This document shows, in pieces, positions 42,796 to 53,891 of a DNA stretch of 64,000 nt. Each line of letters opens with the position of its first letter. Within the stretch, counting starts at the first letter, position 1. Made by a program: the position numbers and the translations under genes. This DNA comes from Tetracentron sinense (Eukaryota > Streptophyta > Magnoliopsida > Trochodendrales > Trochodendraceae), in assembly GCA_015143295.1 (NCBI GenBank), contig CM026557.1, positions 28,243,760 through 28,307,759 on the forward strand, in the 5' to 3' direction. The notes beneath the pieces were generated by a model. The model was not told the origin of the DNA. It saw only the letters and a program-made list of their open reading frames with translations, and did not search any database.

Positions 42796-44641
42796 TGTAG
42801 AGACCCGAATCTTTTTCATGTTTTTATTTCATTGTGTTAAGGGTATTTTAGTCCTTGTGATGTTTGATGTTTATTGTTTTTTTATGCCTAATTATTGTGG
42901 TGTAAACTAGGCTTAATCAACTTGTAACGGATGGATGTCATGGCACATCCTAAACTTTAGGAAGCTCTAGTTTTAGCACCGTTTACTGGAATTGTGTGAT
43001 TCTTGAACCATTAGAAAGGTGTGTGGAATCCTCTTCGAGACTTCATGTTTAGTGTTTTTCCTCATTTTGAGTTTAAGTCAGTCAACTTTGGAGATATTTT
43101 AGTCTATTAATTAAGTGGAAATTGGAAATTCTAAAACGCCAGAAATGTTCGTTTTCGAAAGACGAATCCAACGCAAGTTGAATCGTCAAAATCCGATGAA
43201 CGAGTAAAAAGTTATGGCCAAAACAGTAAAAGGAGTCAAAACCTGCAGGAACCGATCGCTCGGTCAGAACCAGCGATCGATCGGTCCAAAACCGATCGAT
43301 CGGTATCTATCGACTGGTCCAAAATTTTGTATGGGGAAATTTTCCAGAGAGTGTGTTTTTGACCGATCGACCGGTCATAAACACCGATAGATCGGTAGGC
43401 AACCGACGCTCGGTAAATACCAACGATCGCTCGGCCTCGTGTTTTTGCTGATTTTTTAGTATGGGCTTTTGGTCTTTTCGTTTCTCAGGACCTCGGGGCT
43501 ATAAATAGGGGGGCATACTCGAAATAGAAAATACGCCACCTAGTGCTAACCTATGCAAAAGGGGGAGAAGAAACCCTAGGTTTGACCGAGAGGGTTTCTT
43601 GGAGAAGGAGGAGATTGATAGGAGATTGCAAGAAAAAGTTTGGCGAAGATTCTCCAGAATCATCTCGGAGCGGTTTTGAACCCAAGGAAGCGATTTCTAA
43701 GGTCAATATACTACCTAATCAACTTTATGTTAAGGTTTGGTGGACTGTGAAGATGTAGGAATGGTGAAATAGATGTTTGATGCAGTTTCCCTAAGGTTCT
43801 AGAAGCAAGCTTAATTCTGGATGGTATGTGGATTGGAAAATGGGGATTAAATGGGATAATGTATCGGGAGATGGAAATGTATGGCGGATGGGATTAATTG
43901 TGGCTGGGATGAATATATGAATTGTATGGATGGAATTATGATTTGATGAATGATGAAAAGGAGAGAAAACATGGATTCATATTTATGTGTACTCAGGTGT
44001 TGTGAAAAAATGTATGTGAGAATAATGCTATGATACGTTTATGAAATGGTGGAAAGGGATTATAAATGATGTAAGAATTATGATAAGGATATATATGTGA
44101 GTGTTTGTTAAGTATACTTAATTTCTTGCATGGGATTGATAGTCGGGAAGCTAAGAACTTAGAGGAACGTCTCTCCAACGGTGAAGTCTCTAACTATTTG
44201 GTATTGGACATTAGTGGAGTTTCCATGGTGGGGAAATCGGAATCTACGCAATTTCCGATCGGAACGTTAAATTCGACACTTAAGCACAAAGCACGTGTAT
44301 GTTAAGATAAGAGTCTCACAAGTACACATGTGGCCACAAGTATGAGCATGACATAGGTATGACATTTGCAGAAGCATAAGAATGACATGGTCCGTAATCC
44401 GCCAAGACGGCATGTCAACATTATGATATAAGGCAATGGTCCGTATCCGCCAAGACGCATGTCTCATTACTGTGTGATCTGAATAAGTGCATAAGGCATG
44501 GCCGTATACGCAAGAAACGGCATGTCTCATACTGGTATGATCTGAATAAGTGCTAAGCAGAAGGTAAGCATCTCACAAGCACGTGGTTATAGCTAGCAAA
44601 GTCATAAGGTTGTCTGTCAAGGTCGTAAGATTCTCACCAAG
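42796..44641 (+). mobile_element. LTR 2 of the array, truncated at the gap
   Basis: It starts cleanly (TGTAGAGACCCG), but from about 43020 it accumulates frequent one-base insertions and losses relative to LTRs 1, 3 and 4. It ends at the N run at a point matching about 37215 in LTR 1. It lacks the 38-bp segment of LTR 1. Confidence 0.85.
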
Positions 44642-44741
44642 NNNNNNNNNNNNNNNNNNNNNNNNNNNNNNNNNNNNNNNNNNNNNNNNNNNNNNNNNNN
44701 NNNNNNNNNNNNNNNNNNNNNNNNNNNNNNNNNNNNNNNNN
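44642..44741. other. Assembly gap, 100 N
   Basis: Exactly 100 N, a conventional unknown-size gap. By comparison with unit 3 the missing part is the end of an LTR, the leader, gag and the first half of pol, about 3.9 kb, if only one unit is involved. Confidence 0.95.
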
Positions 44742-46403
44742 AGGCAGCGTCGTTGGGGTGGAAGTCCTCAAGGATTATATTGTTCTATCCAGTACCCACC
44801 CGGGGGGAAAAGCAAATGTAGTGGCAGATGCGCTAAGTAGGCGACCTCTGGGTGCTTGGCACACTTGATGGTCCAAGAAGGGAAAAAAAAGATACTAGAA
44901 GAGGCGTTAGACTTATGCAGGTTTCAGATGTGTCGGAGCTTCTGGAGCCTTGTGGTAACATTATGTCAGGCCAACTTATTGGTAGGATTTTTAAAGATCT
45001 GCAGTGGAAAGGGATGGAAGAACGCACGCTGCCAGTGAATAAGGTCACTGAGCGCGGATTTGAGGATTTCTCTTTGGAGCGAGGTGGAGTTGTTTCAAGG
45101 GTAGGACTTTGTGTTCCGGGATGATGATGAGGGATTTAGAACGGGAGGAGATCTGGAGGAAAGCACACAAGTCTAAAGTAACACGTGGCATAGGGAGATA
45201 CTAAGATGTACCAGAACCTCAGAAGTATTTCTGGGGAAAAGTATGAAGAAAGATGTGGCTACCTTGCCAAGTGTTTGGTGTGTCCGCAGGGGGAAGGCCC
45301 CGAACACAGGAGGCCGGCAGGGAACTTCTTCAGTCTCTTCCTATTCCCGAGTGGAAGTGGGAACATATCTCCCTGGATTTTGTTGTGGGCTTTGCCAAAG
45401 ACGGCCAAGACCTTTGATGCCATTGGGTTGTGGTTGACCGAATTGCCCAATCAGCTCATTTCTTCCATATCGGACCATTTCAACTCCATCAATTGGCTAA
45501 CCTCTATATCAAGGAGAGAGTCCGTTTGCATGGAGTGCCAGTAGCATTGTTTCTGATCGAGATCCGAGATTTACATCCAGATTCTGGAAGAGTTTCAGGC
45601 AGGCCATGGGTTCACATTTGGGATTTTAGTACGGCATTTCATCCGAAGACAGATGGGCAAAAAACTGAAAGAGTGAACCGAGCATAGAGGACATGCTACG
45701 AGCTTGCATTTAGACTTTCGGGTAGTGGGTTGATCAATTGCCGTTGGTTGAGTTGCCTACAACAAAAGCATAAGGCTAGCATCAGATGGCACCGTTTTGA
45801 GGCACTTTAGGGGTAGAGTTGCGTTCACCTTTGTGTTGGGACGAAGTTGGTGAGCGGAAGCTTTGGGTCCGAGCTCGTGGTCAGATGGGATAGAGTTTCA
45901 GTTGATCAGGGAGTGAGAGGTGAAAGCAGCTCAGAGTAGACAGAAGAGCTATGCGATACTCGGGGGAGAGATCTTGAGTTCCAAGTCGGAGATTTTGTAT
46001 TTGTTAAGATCTCACCTACGAAGGGGGTGATGAGGTTTGGCAAGCGAGGCAAGCTCAGTCCGAGATATGTGGGTCCTTTTGAGATCATCACCCGAGTCGG
46101 GGAAGTTGCTTACCGGGTCGCCTTGCCACCTCACATGGAAGGTGTGCATAATGTTTTTCACATCTCTATGTTGAGGAAGTACATAGCGGATCCTTCACAT
46201 GTCATTCATTTGGAACCGTTGGAAATTCGGGAAGATTTGACTCTAGTGGAGCAACCGGCTCGAATTTTGGACCGGAAAGAGCAAGTTTTGCGTTCTAAGG
46301 TCATTCCTCTTGTGCTCTTGCAATGGAGCATCACTCTAGAGAAGAGGCTACTTGGGAGAGAGAAGCCGAAGTCCGCGAAAAGTACCCACATTTATTCACC
46401 TAA
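44742..46403 (+). pseudogene. Chromovirus pol, unit 2, 3' part with noisy sequence
   Basis: It resumes within RNase H (LRQRRW region) and runs through integrase to the chromodomain. From 44742 to about 45930 single-base indels occur every few tens of bases, so no frame is open. From about 45930 the sequence is clean, apart from one missing G near 46325. A cluster of seven substitutions near 46107-46157 distinguishes it from units 1 and 3. Confidence 0.8.
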
Positions 46404-46446
46404 GGTACGTAATTTCGAGGACGAAATTCTTTTAAGGGGGGGAGGA

Positions 46447-48888
46447 TGTAGAGACCCGAATCTTTTTCATGTTTTTATTTCATTGTGTTAAGGGTATTTT
46501 AGTCCTTGTGATGTTTGATGTTTATTGTTTTTTTTTATGCCTAATTATTGTGGTGTAAACTAGGCTTAATCAACTTGTAACGGATGGATGTCATGGCACA
46601 TCCTAAACTTTAGGAAGCTCTAGTTTTAGCACCGTTTACTGGAATTGTGTGATTCTTGAACCATTAGAAAGGTGTTGGAACCCTCTTCGAGATTCATGTT
46701 TAGTGTTTTTCCTCATTTTGAGTTTAAGTCAGTCAACTTTGGGGATATTTTAGTCTATTAATTAAGTGGAAATTGGAAATTCTAAAACGCCAGAAATGTT
46801 CGTTTTCGAGAGACGAATCCAACCCAAGTTGAATCGTCAAAATCCGATGAACGAGTCAAAAGTTATGGCCAAAACAGTAAAGTGAGTCGAAATAGAGCAC
46901 CGATCGCTCGGTCAGAACCAGCGATCGATCGGTCCAAAACCGATCGATCGGTATCTATCGACTGGTCCAAAATTTTGTATGGGGAAATTTTCCAGAGAGT
47001 GTGTTTTTGACCGATCGACCGGTCATAAACACCGATCGATCGGTAGGCAACCGATCGCTCGGTCATTACCACCGATCGCTCGGTCCTTCGTGTTTTTGCT
47101 GATTTTTAGTATGGGCTTTTTGGTCTTTTCGTTCTCAGACCTTGGGGCTATAAATAGGGGGTCCTACTCGAAATATTAAAATACTCCACCTAGTTCTAAC
47201 CTAATTTGGCAAAAAGGGGGAGAAACCCTAGGGTTTTGAGAGAGGGTTTTCTTGGAGAAGGAGGAGATTGATAGGAGATTGCAAGAAAAGTTTGGGAAGC
47301 TTCTCCAAATCATCTCGGGAGCGTTTTGAATCCAAGGGAAGGATTCCTAAGGTCAATATACTATCCTAATCAACTTTATTTTAAGGTTTTGTGAATGTTA
47401 AGATGCTAGGAATGGTAGAAATAGATGTTTGATGCATTTTCCCTAATTTTCTAAGAAGCAAGCTAATTATGGATGGATATGTGGATTGGAAATGTGGATT
47501 AAATGTGGATAGAATGTATGGAGGATGGGAAATGTATGGAGGATGGGATTAATTTGTGGATGTGGATGAATATATGAATTGTATGGATGGAATTATGATT
47601 TGATGAATGCATGAAAAGGTAGAGAAACAATGGATTCATATTATGTGTACTCAAGGTGTTTGTGAAAATGTCTGTGAGAATAAATGCTATGATACTTTTA
47701 TGAAATGGTGGTAAATGGATTATAAATGATGTTAAGAATTATGATAAGGAATATATATGTGATTGTTTGTTAAGTATACTTAATTTCTTGCATGGGAATT
47801 GATAGTCGGGAAGCTAAGAACTTAGAGGAACGTCTCTCAAACCGGGAATTCTCTAACTATTTGGTATGGGACATATAGTGGAGTTTCCATGGTGGGAAAT
47901 CGGAATCTAAGCAATTACCGACTCGAACGTTAATTTCGACACTTAAGCACATAAGCACGTGTATGTTAAGATAAGAGTCTCACAAGTTACACATGTGGAC
48001 CACAAGTATGAGCATGACATATGTATGACATTCTGCATAAGCATAAGCATGACATGGTCCGTATCCGCCAAGAACGGCATGTCAACCATATGATTTCTAA
48101 GGCATGGTCCGTATCCGCCAAGAACGGCATGTCTCATTACTGTGTGATCTGAATAAGTGCATAAGGCATGGTCCGTATCCGCCAAGAACGGCATGTCTCA
48201 TCCTGGTATGATCTGAATAAGTGCATAAGCATAAGTGTAAGCATCTCACAAGCACGTGGTCTCATAAGCATAAGCAACTCATAAGTGTATTGTCTTCCAA
48301 GTCTAAGATTCTCACAAGTACACGAGTCAAGGTGATGATATGATGTATATGCGTACACGTTCTTCCGCACTCTGATTATGTTATTATGCTATTGGATATG
48401 TTTCTGACTAAGTGCAGGTATATTATTATTGTTGATTGGATTTTATATACACTGAGTACCTTTGTACTCAGCCGGACTTTTGTCTTGGCAGGTATAGAGC
48501 AGGAGTACACGGTGGAGCCGTGGGTTGAGGAAACATACATTGAGGAAGGAGGTGAAGGTGAGCCTTCTGAGGAGGGAGTTGGAGACTTGGGCAGCTACAC
48601 CTCTTAGTTTACATTTCTTTTCTTTGTCAGAGTTTTGTAATTGACTTTTTGAGGATGTTGCTCAGTAGACTTCTCATTAGTTGTGTATCAGACTTGTTGG
48701 TTCATTGTGAGTTGTTTATATAGACCTTAGACTTGTGCAGGTTGGATTGGGTTTATATATAGGAATTTTATTACTCTAATTTTTGAAGACTCGTGTAGTA
48801 GCCTTGTATGCATGGTTTTAAGCAGGTTTAAGTAATGTGGCGATTCCAAAGTCCTATTTTAGCCTTAGTAGGATTTGGGGTCGTTACA
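46447..48888 (+). mobile_element. LTR 3 of the array
   Basis: 2442 bp, complete. Same layout as LTR 1 without the 38-bp segment: palindromes 46899-47084, TATAAATA 47149-47156, hairpin 48452-48471, acceptor-like site 48491/48492. Confidence 0.95.
48491..48607 (+). CDS. LTR-embedded short acidic ORF, LTR 3
   Basis: Identical to the frame in LTR 1 (37395-37511), with core PWVEETYIEEGGE. Confidence 0.42.
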   Translation, partial: GIEQEYTVEPWVEETYIEEGGEGEPSEEGVGDLGSYTS

Positions 48889-48892
48889 GAGG

Positions 48893-48904
48893 TGGTATCA
48901 GAGC
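48893..48904 (+). other. Primer-binding site, array unit 3
   Basis: TGGTATCAGAGC, four bases after LTR 3. Confidence 0.9.
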
Positions 48905-49186
48905 TCTAGGCATTAGGTTCCCTTGGGCTAAGTTGTCCTCTTAGTAGGAGTCATGTTATGTCACTCTGGGTCTGATACCAGAGGATATCAATCAGTGCTC
49001 AAGGCATTAGAGCCCTTAAGGCTAAGGTGTTAAGTATAGGGTATAGGAAGATGTCAACCTCAGGGAAGCAACATCAAGTTTAGGATTCTAATTGTTCAGG
49101 ATTGGGTTATGATTAAGTGTAGATTTAGGAATTTTATGTGAGTTTATTCCTAAATAAGTTGTTTTCTTCTTCTCAGGACTGTAAGC

Positions 49187-50419
49187 ATGAGAAGGGGTGG
49201 AAGAAACCATAGGAATGGAGGAGGCAGTGTGACAGATGGGGATTCCCTAGATGGTGCTTCCCAAGCCAATGTGAGTCGGGCTATGGAAGCTATTGCTGCA
49301 GCCATGGAGAGGCAGGCTGAAATTATGGCTCAGCAAACTGCATTGCTAGCAGCTGGTCAAGCTAGACAGGAGAGGCAGGTTGATGTTCACCCACCTCGTC
49401 ATAACGGAGTGGAAGCTTTTAGGAGGATGAATCCTCCAGCCTTCTACGGTAGTACAGATCCCTCAGTTGCTGAGTTGTGGATCATGCAACTAGAGAAGAT
49501 TTTCACCGTGCTTGAGGCTACCGATGAGCAGAGGGTGAAATGGGCCTCCTTCTTCATGGAAGGCGAGGCTGAACATTGGTGGAGGGCCGCATCTAGGCAG
49601 AGGAATGAAGTGCGAGCGGGACAAGAGTGGACTTGGGGAGAGTTCCTCGACATCTTCTACGAGAGATACTTCCCGGTGTTTGTGAGAGATCAGAAGGAGA
49701 TTGAATTCTCTACCTTGGAGCAAGGGAGGATGTCAGTGGCCGAGTATGAGGCCAAGTTTGTAGAGCTTTCTAGGTTCGCTCCTCACTTGATTGCTACGGA
49801 GAGAATGAAGGCAAAGAGGTTTGAGCGAGGTTTGAAGGATTTTATTCGGGAGAAGGTTTCGATACTTCAGCTCGAATCATGTAGGGAGGTGTATCAGCGC
49901 GCCTTGATAGCTGAGAAGAATTCAGAAGAATTGTTGAAGAAGAGGGAGAAGTTGCAAGCAAGCAGGTTTGTTCCCCAGGACAAGAGGTCGAGGATAGCAG
50001 GTCCTATGCCGATCGCTAGGTCTACCCCTTATCAGAGGCCGACTCAGGTAGCCGCACGAGCAGCTCAGGTGGCTCTGCCTACTACTGGCATTCAGCTGTT
50101 TGATGTATGCCGCCAGTGCGGAAAGAGGCACAGAGTAGGAGAGTGTAGGGCAATTACTGGAGGTTGTTTCCATTGTGGAGAGGTCTCACACCGGATCCGA
50201 GATTGCCCACTCCGCTTTCAGCAGGGGATTCAGTCGACTCAGCCACATGGAGTCAGGCCCCCAGTTAGGCAGTCCACACAGCAGAGGCCACCACAGGGTC
50301 CTAGACCTCAGCAGCCTCACCAGCCAGCTCAGGGTCGAGTGTTTGCTACCTCAGAGCGGGATGCACAGGCGTCCGACGACGTTGTGCAGGGTACGTTTAA
50401 TTGTGCTTTAGTCAATTAA
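49187..50419 (+). CDS. Chromovirus Gag, array unit 3, intact
   Basis: 410 residues, same sequence as the frame at 38091: gag domain about 80-210, zinc knuckles at 308-320 and 327-340, Gln/Pro-rich tail. Its 3' end overlaps the intron-like segment 50391-50525. With the downstream intact pol, this unit looks the most capable of autonomous activity in the window. Confidence 0.93.
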   Translation: MRRGGRNHRNGGGSVTDGDSLDGASQANVSRAMEAIAAAMERQAEIMAQQTALLAAGQARQERQVDVHPPRHNGVEAFRRMNPPAFYGSTDPSVAELWIMQLEKIFTVLEATDEQRVKWASFFMEGEAEHWWRAASRQRNEVRAGQEWTWGEFLDIFYERYFPVFVRDQKEIEFSTLEQGRMSVAEYEAKFVELSRFAPHLIATERMKAKRFERGLKDFIREKVSILQLESCREVYQRALIAEKNSEELLKKREKLQASRFVPQDKRSRIAGPMPIARSTPYQRPTQVAARAAQVALPTTGIQLFDVCRQCGKRHRVGECRAITGGCFHCGEVSHRIRDCPLRFQQGIQSTQPHGVRPPVRQSTQQRPPQGPRPQQPHQPAQGRVFATSERDAQASDDVVQGTFNCALVN

Positions 50420-50525
50420 AATATTGTTCTGATGCTATGTGTGTGATATTAAATGTTATGTGGTATGATGTAAGATGCATGTATATATTCATGATTTAAC
50501 AAATTAGCTTTGTGTATTAATTCAG
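50391..50525 (+). other. Putative gag-pol intron, unit 3
   Basis: The 135-nt segment with the same donor and acceptor as unit 1. Unspliced RNA would give Gag ending in the segment. Spliced RNA would give a Gag-Pol fusion, which would set the Gag:Pol ratio by splicing. This role is inferred. Confidence 0.65.
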
Positions 50526-53500
50526 GCTCATTGTTGATAAATGATTTCCTCGCTCATGTTTTGATCGATACTGGTTCCACTCACTCCTTCGTTGCACCTA
50601 GTTTTGCACGAGAGTTTCCGTTTGAGCCAAGTCTGTTAGATCGTGAATTGTCGATTGCTACTCCTATTGGTAGTTCGGTCATCACCGATAAGGTCTATCG
50701 AGCTTGTGATATTCGAGTAGGTCAGAGAGAGATGCCAGCTGATCTGATTGTCCTTGAGTTCCAAGATTTTGACGTCATTTTAGGTATGGATTGGCTTTCC
50801 AAATACCATGGGCATGTCGACTGTTTTGGGAAAGTGGTCAACTTTAGACCAATCAGTGAGTCCTCTTTTCGTTTCCAAGGGTTGAAGAAGAAGGACTTAG
50901 CTCGTTTAGCGGCATTGAGTCTTACTACCTCGGAAGCACCAGATTTCTCAAGTATTCCAGTTGTAGAGGAATTCATGGATGTCTTTCCTAAAGACTTACC
51001 GGGTTTGCCACCGGATAGAGAAGTAGAGTTTGCAATTGAGTTGGCTCCGGGTACGGCACCCATCTCTAAAGCTCCGTATAGGATGGCTCCAGCAGAGTTG
51101 AAAGAGCTTAAGGAGCAGATTGACGAATTGCTTGGTCTTGGATTTATCCGCCCAAGTGTATCACCTTGGGGAGCTCCAGTGTTGTTTGTGAAGAAGAAGG
51201 ATGGTTCGATAAGGATGTGCATCGACTATCGGCAACTGAACAAGGTCACCATCAAGAACAAATATCCTTTACCTAGGATCGATGACTTGTTTGATCAGTT
51301 GCAAGGAGCTAAGTATTTCTCCAAGATCGACTTAAGGTCAGGCTACCATCAGCTGAAGATAAAGGTGGAAGATGTGCCTAAGTCTGCTTTCAGGACCAGA
51401 TATGGGCATTTTGAATTCTTAGTCATGCCGTTCGGTTTGACAAATGCTCCGGCAGCATTCATGGATCTCATGAACAGGATCTTCAAGCCGACTCTGGACC
51501 GCTTTGTGATCGTGTTTGTGGATGATATTTTAGTGTACTCCAGGACACAGAAGGAGCATGAGATGCATCTCCGGATCACCCTGAAGATACTCCGTGAGCA
51601 TAAGCTATATGCTAAGCTTAGCAAGTGCGAGTTTTGGCTAGAAAAAGTAGCATTTCTAGGCCATGTGGTGTCAGAAGAGGGGATTTCAGTTGACCCTGCT
51701 AAGATAGAAGCAGTGGAAGGATGGGGAAGACCTAAGAGTGTTACAGAGGTTCGAAGTTTCTTGGGCCTAGCTGGATATTATCGAAGATTTGTAGAAGGAT
51801 TTTCCAGTTTGGCAGCTCCGCTTACTCATCTAACTCGAAAGAACGCTAGATTCGAGTGGAATGAGAAATGTGAGAAGAGTTTTCTTGAGTTGAAGAAGCG
51901 TCTCACCACCGCTCCGATCTTGACTGTTCCATCGGGTAGTGAAGATTTTGTGGTGTATAGTGATGCCTCACTCGTTGGGTTAGGTTGTGTTCTTATGCAA
52001 CACGGGAAGGTGATTGCCTATGCTTCTCGGCAGTTGAAAGACCACGAGAAGAACTATCCTACCCATGATTTGGAGTTAGCAGCCTTGGTTTTCGCTCTTA
52101 AGATCTGGAGACATTACTTGTACGGTGCGCAGTTTGAAGTTTTCACCGACCACAAAAGTCTAAAGTATTTGTTCTCGCAGAAAGAGCTGAATTTGAGGCA
52201 GCGTCGTTGGGTGGAATTCCTCAAGGATTATGATTGTTCTATCCAGTACCACCCGGGGAAAGCAAATGTAGTGGCAGATGCGCTAAGTAGGCGACCTACT
52301 GGGTTCTTGGCACACTTGATGGTCCAAGAATGGAAGCTACTAGAAGAGGCGTCTAGCCTTGATGCAGGTTTCAGTGTGGGAGCTTCTGGAGCCTTGTTGG
52401 CTAACATTATGGTCAGGCCAACCTTATTGGATAGGATTAAAGATCTGCAGTGGAATGATGGAGAACTGCACGCTGCCATGAATAAGTCACTGAGCAGCGG
52501 GTTTGAGGATTTCTCTTGGAGAGATGGTGGAGTTTGTTTCAAGGGTAGACTTTGTGTTCCGGATGATGAGGATTTAAGAAGGGAGATTCTGGATGAAGCA
52601 CACAAGTCTAAGTACACCGTGCATCCGGGAGGTACTAAGATGTACCAGAACCTCAAGAAGTATTTCTGGTGGAAAGGTATGAAGAAAGATGTGGCTACCT
52701 TTGTATCCAAGTGTTTGGTGTGTCAGCAGGTGAAGGCCGAACACAGGAGGCCGGCAGGACTTCTTCAGTCTCTTCCTATTCCCGAGTGGAAGTGGGAAAA
52801 TATCTCCATGGATTTTGTTGTTGGTTTGCCAAAGACGGCCAAGAACTTTGATGCCATTTGGGTTGTGGTTGACCGATTGACCAAATCAGCTCATTTTCTT
52901 CCATATCGGACCACTTTCAACTCCAATCAATTGGCTAACCTCTATATCAAGGAGATAGTCCGTTTGCATGGAGTGCCAGTTAGCATTGTTTCTGATCGAG
53001 ATCCGAGATTTACATCCAGATTCTGGAAGAGTTTTCAGCAGGCCATGGGTTCCCATTTGGATTTTAGTACGGCATTTCATCCGCAGACAGATGGGCAAAC
53101 TGAAAGAGTGAACCAGATCATAGAGGACATGCTACGAGCTTGCATGTTAGACTTTCAGGGTAGTTGGGTTGATCACTTGCCGTTGGTTGAGTTTGCCTAC
53201 AACAACAGCTATCAAGCTAGCATTCAGATGGCACCGTTTGAGGCACTTTATGGGAGGAGTTGTCGTTCACCTTTGTGTTGGGACGAAGTTGGTGAGAGGA
53301 AGCTTTTGGGTCCCGAGCTCGTTGGTCAGACTGTGGATAGAGTTCAGTTGATCAGGGAGAGGTTGAAAGCAGCTCAGAGTAGACAGAAGAGCTATGCCGA
53401 TACTCGGGGGAGAGATCTTGAGTTCCAAGTCGGAGATTTTGTATTTGTTAAGATCTCACCTACGAAGGGGGTGATGAGGTTTGGCAAGCGAGGCAAGCTC

Positions 53501-53848
53501 AGTCCGAGATATGTGGGTCCTTTTGAGATCATCACCCGAGTCGGGGAGGTTGCTTATCGGGTTATCTTACCACCTCACATGGAAGGAGTGCATAATGTTT
53601 TTCACATCTCTATGTTGAGGAAGTACATAGCGGATCCTTCACATGTCATTCATTTGGAACCGTTGGAAATTCGGGAAGATTTGACTCTAGTGGAGCAACC
53701 GGCTCGAATTTTGGACCGGAAAGAGCAAGTTTTGCGTTCTAAGGTCATTCCTCTTGTGCTCTTGCAATGGGAGCATCACTCTAGAGAAGAGGCTACTTGG
53801 GAGAGAGAAGCCGAAGTCCGCGAAAAGTACCCACATTTATTCACCTAA
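50526..53848 (+). CDS. Chromovirus Pol polyprotein, unit 3, intact
   Basis: Open from 50510 to TAA 53848 (1112 codons) with no ATG at its start, as expected if it is joined to gag by splicing or otherwise. Residues counted from 50510: protease DTG 20-22; RT with FVDD at 336-339; RNase H Asp485 (YSDAS); integrase zinc His698/His705, Cys735/Cys738; integrase catalytic Asp768, Asp829, Glu865 (35 residues between the last two, as in DD35E); chromodomain about 1065-1111. The chromodomain is expected to direct integration to modified histones. All catalytic residues are present. Clade by features: Tekay/Del-like chromovirus. Confidence 0.93.
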
Positions 53849-53891
53849 GGTACGTAATTTCGAGGACGAAATTCTTTTAAGGGGGGGAGGA

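Noticed and set aside
44642-44741. The N run as a biological break in the array
   Set aside because: Exactly 100 N is an assembly convention and both sides belong to the repeated unit.
44583-44840. Open frame running through the N gap
   Set aside because: It exists only because unknown bases are read as open; both sides are non-coding or out of frame.
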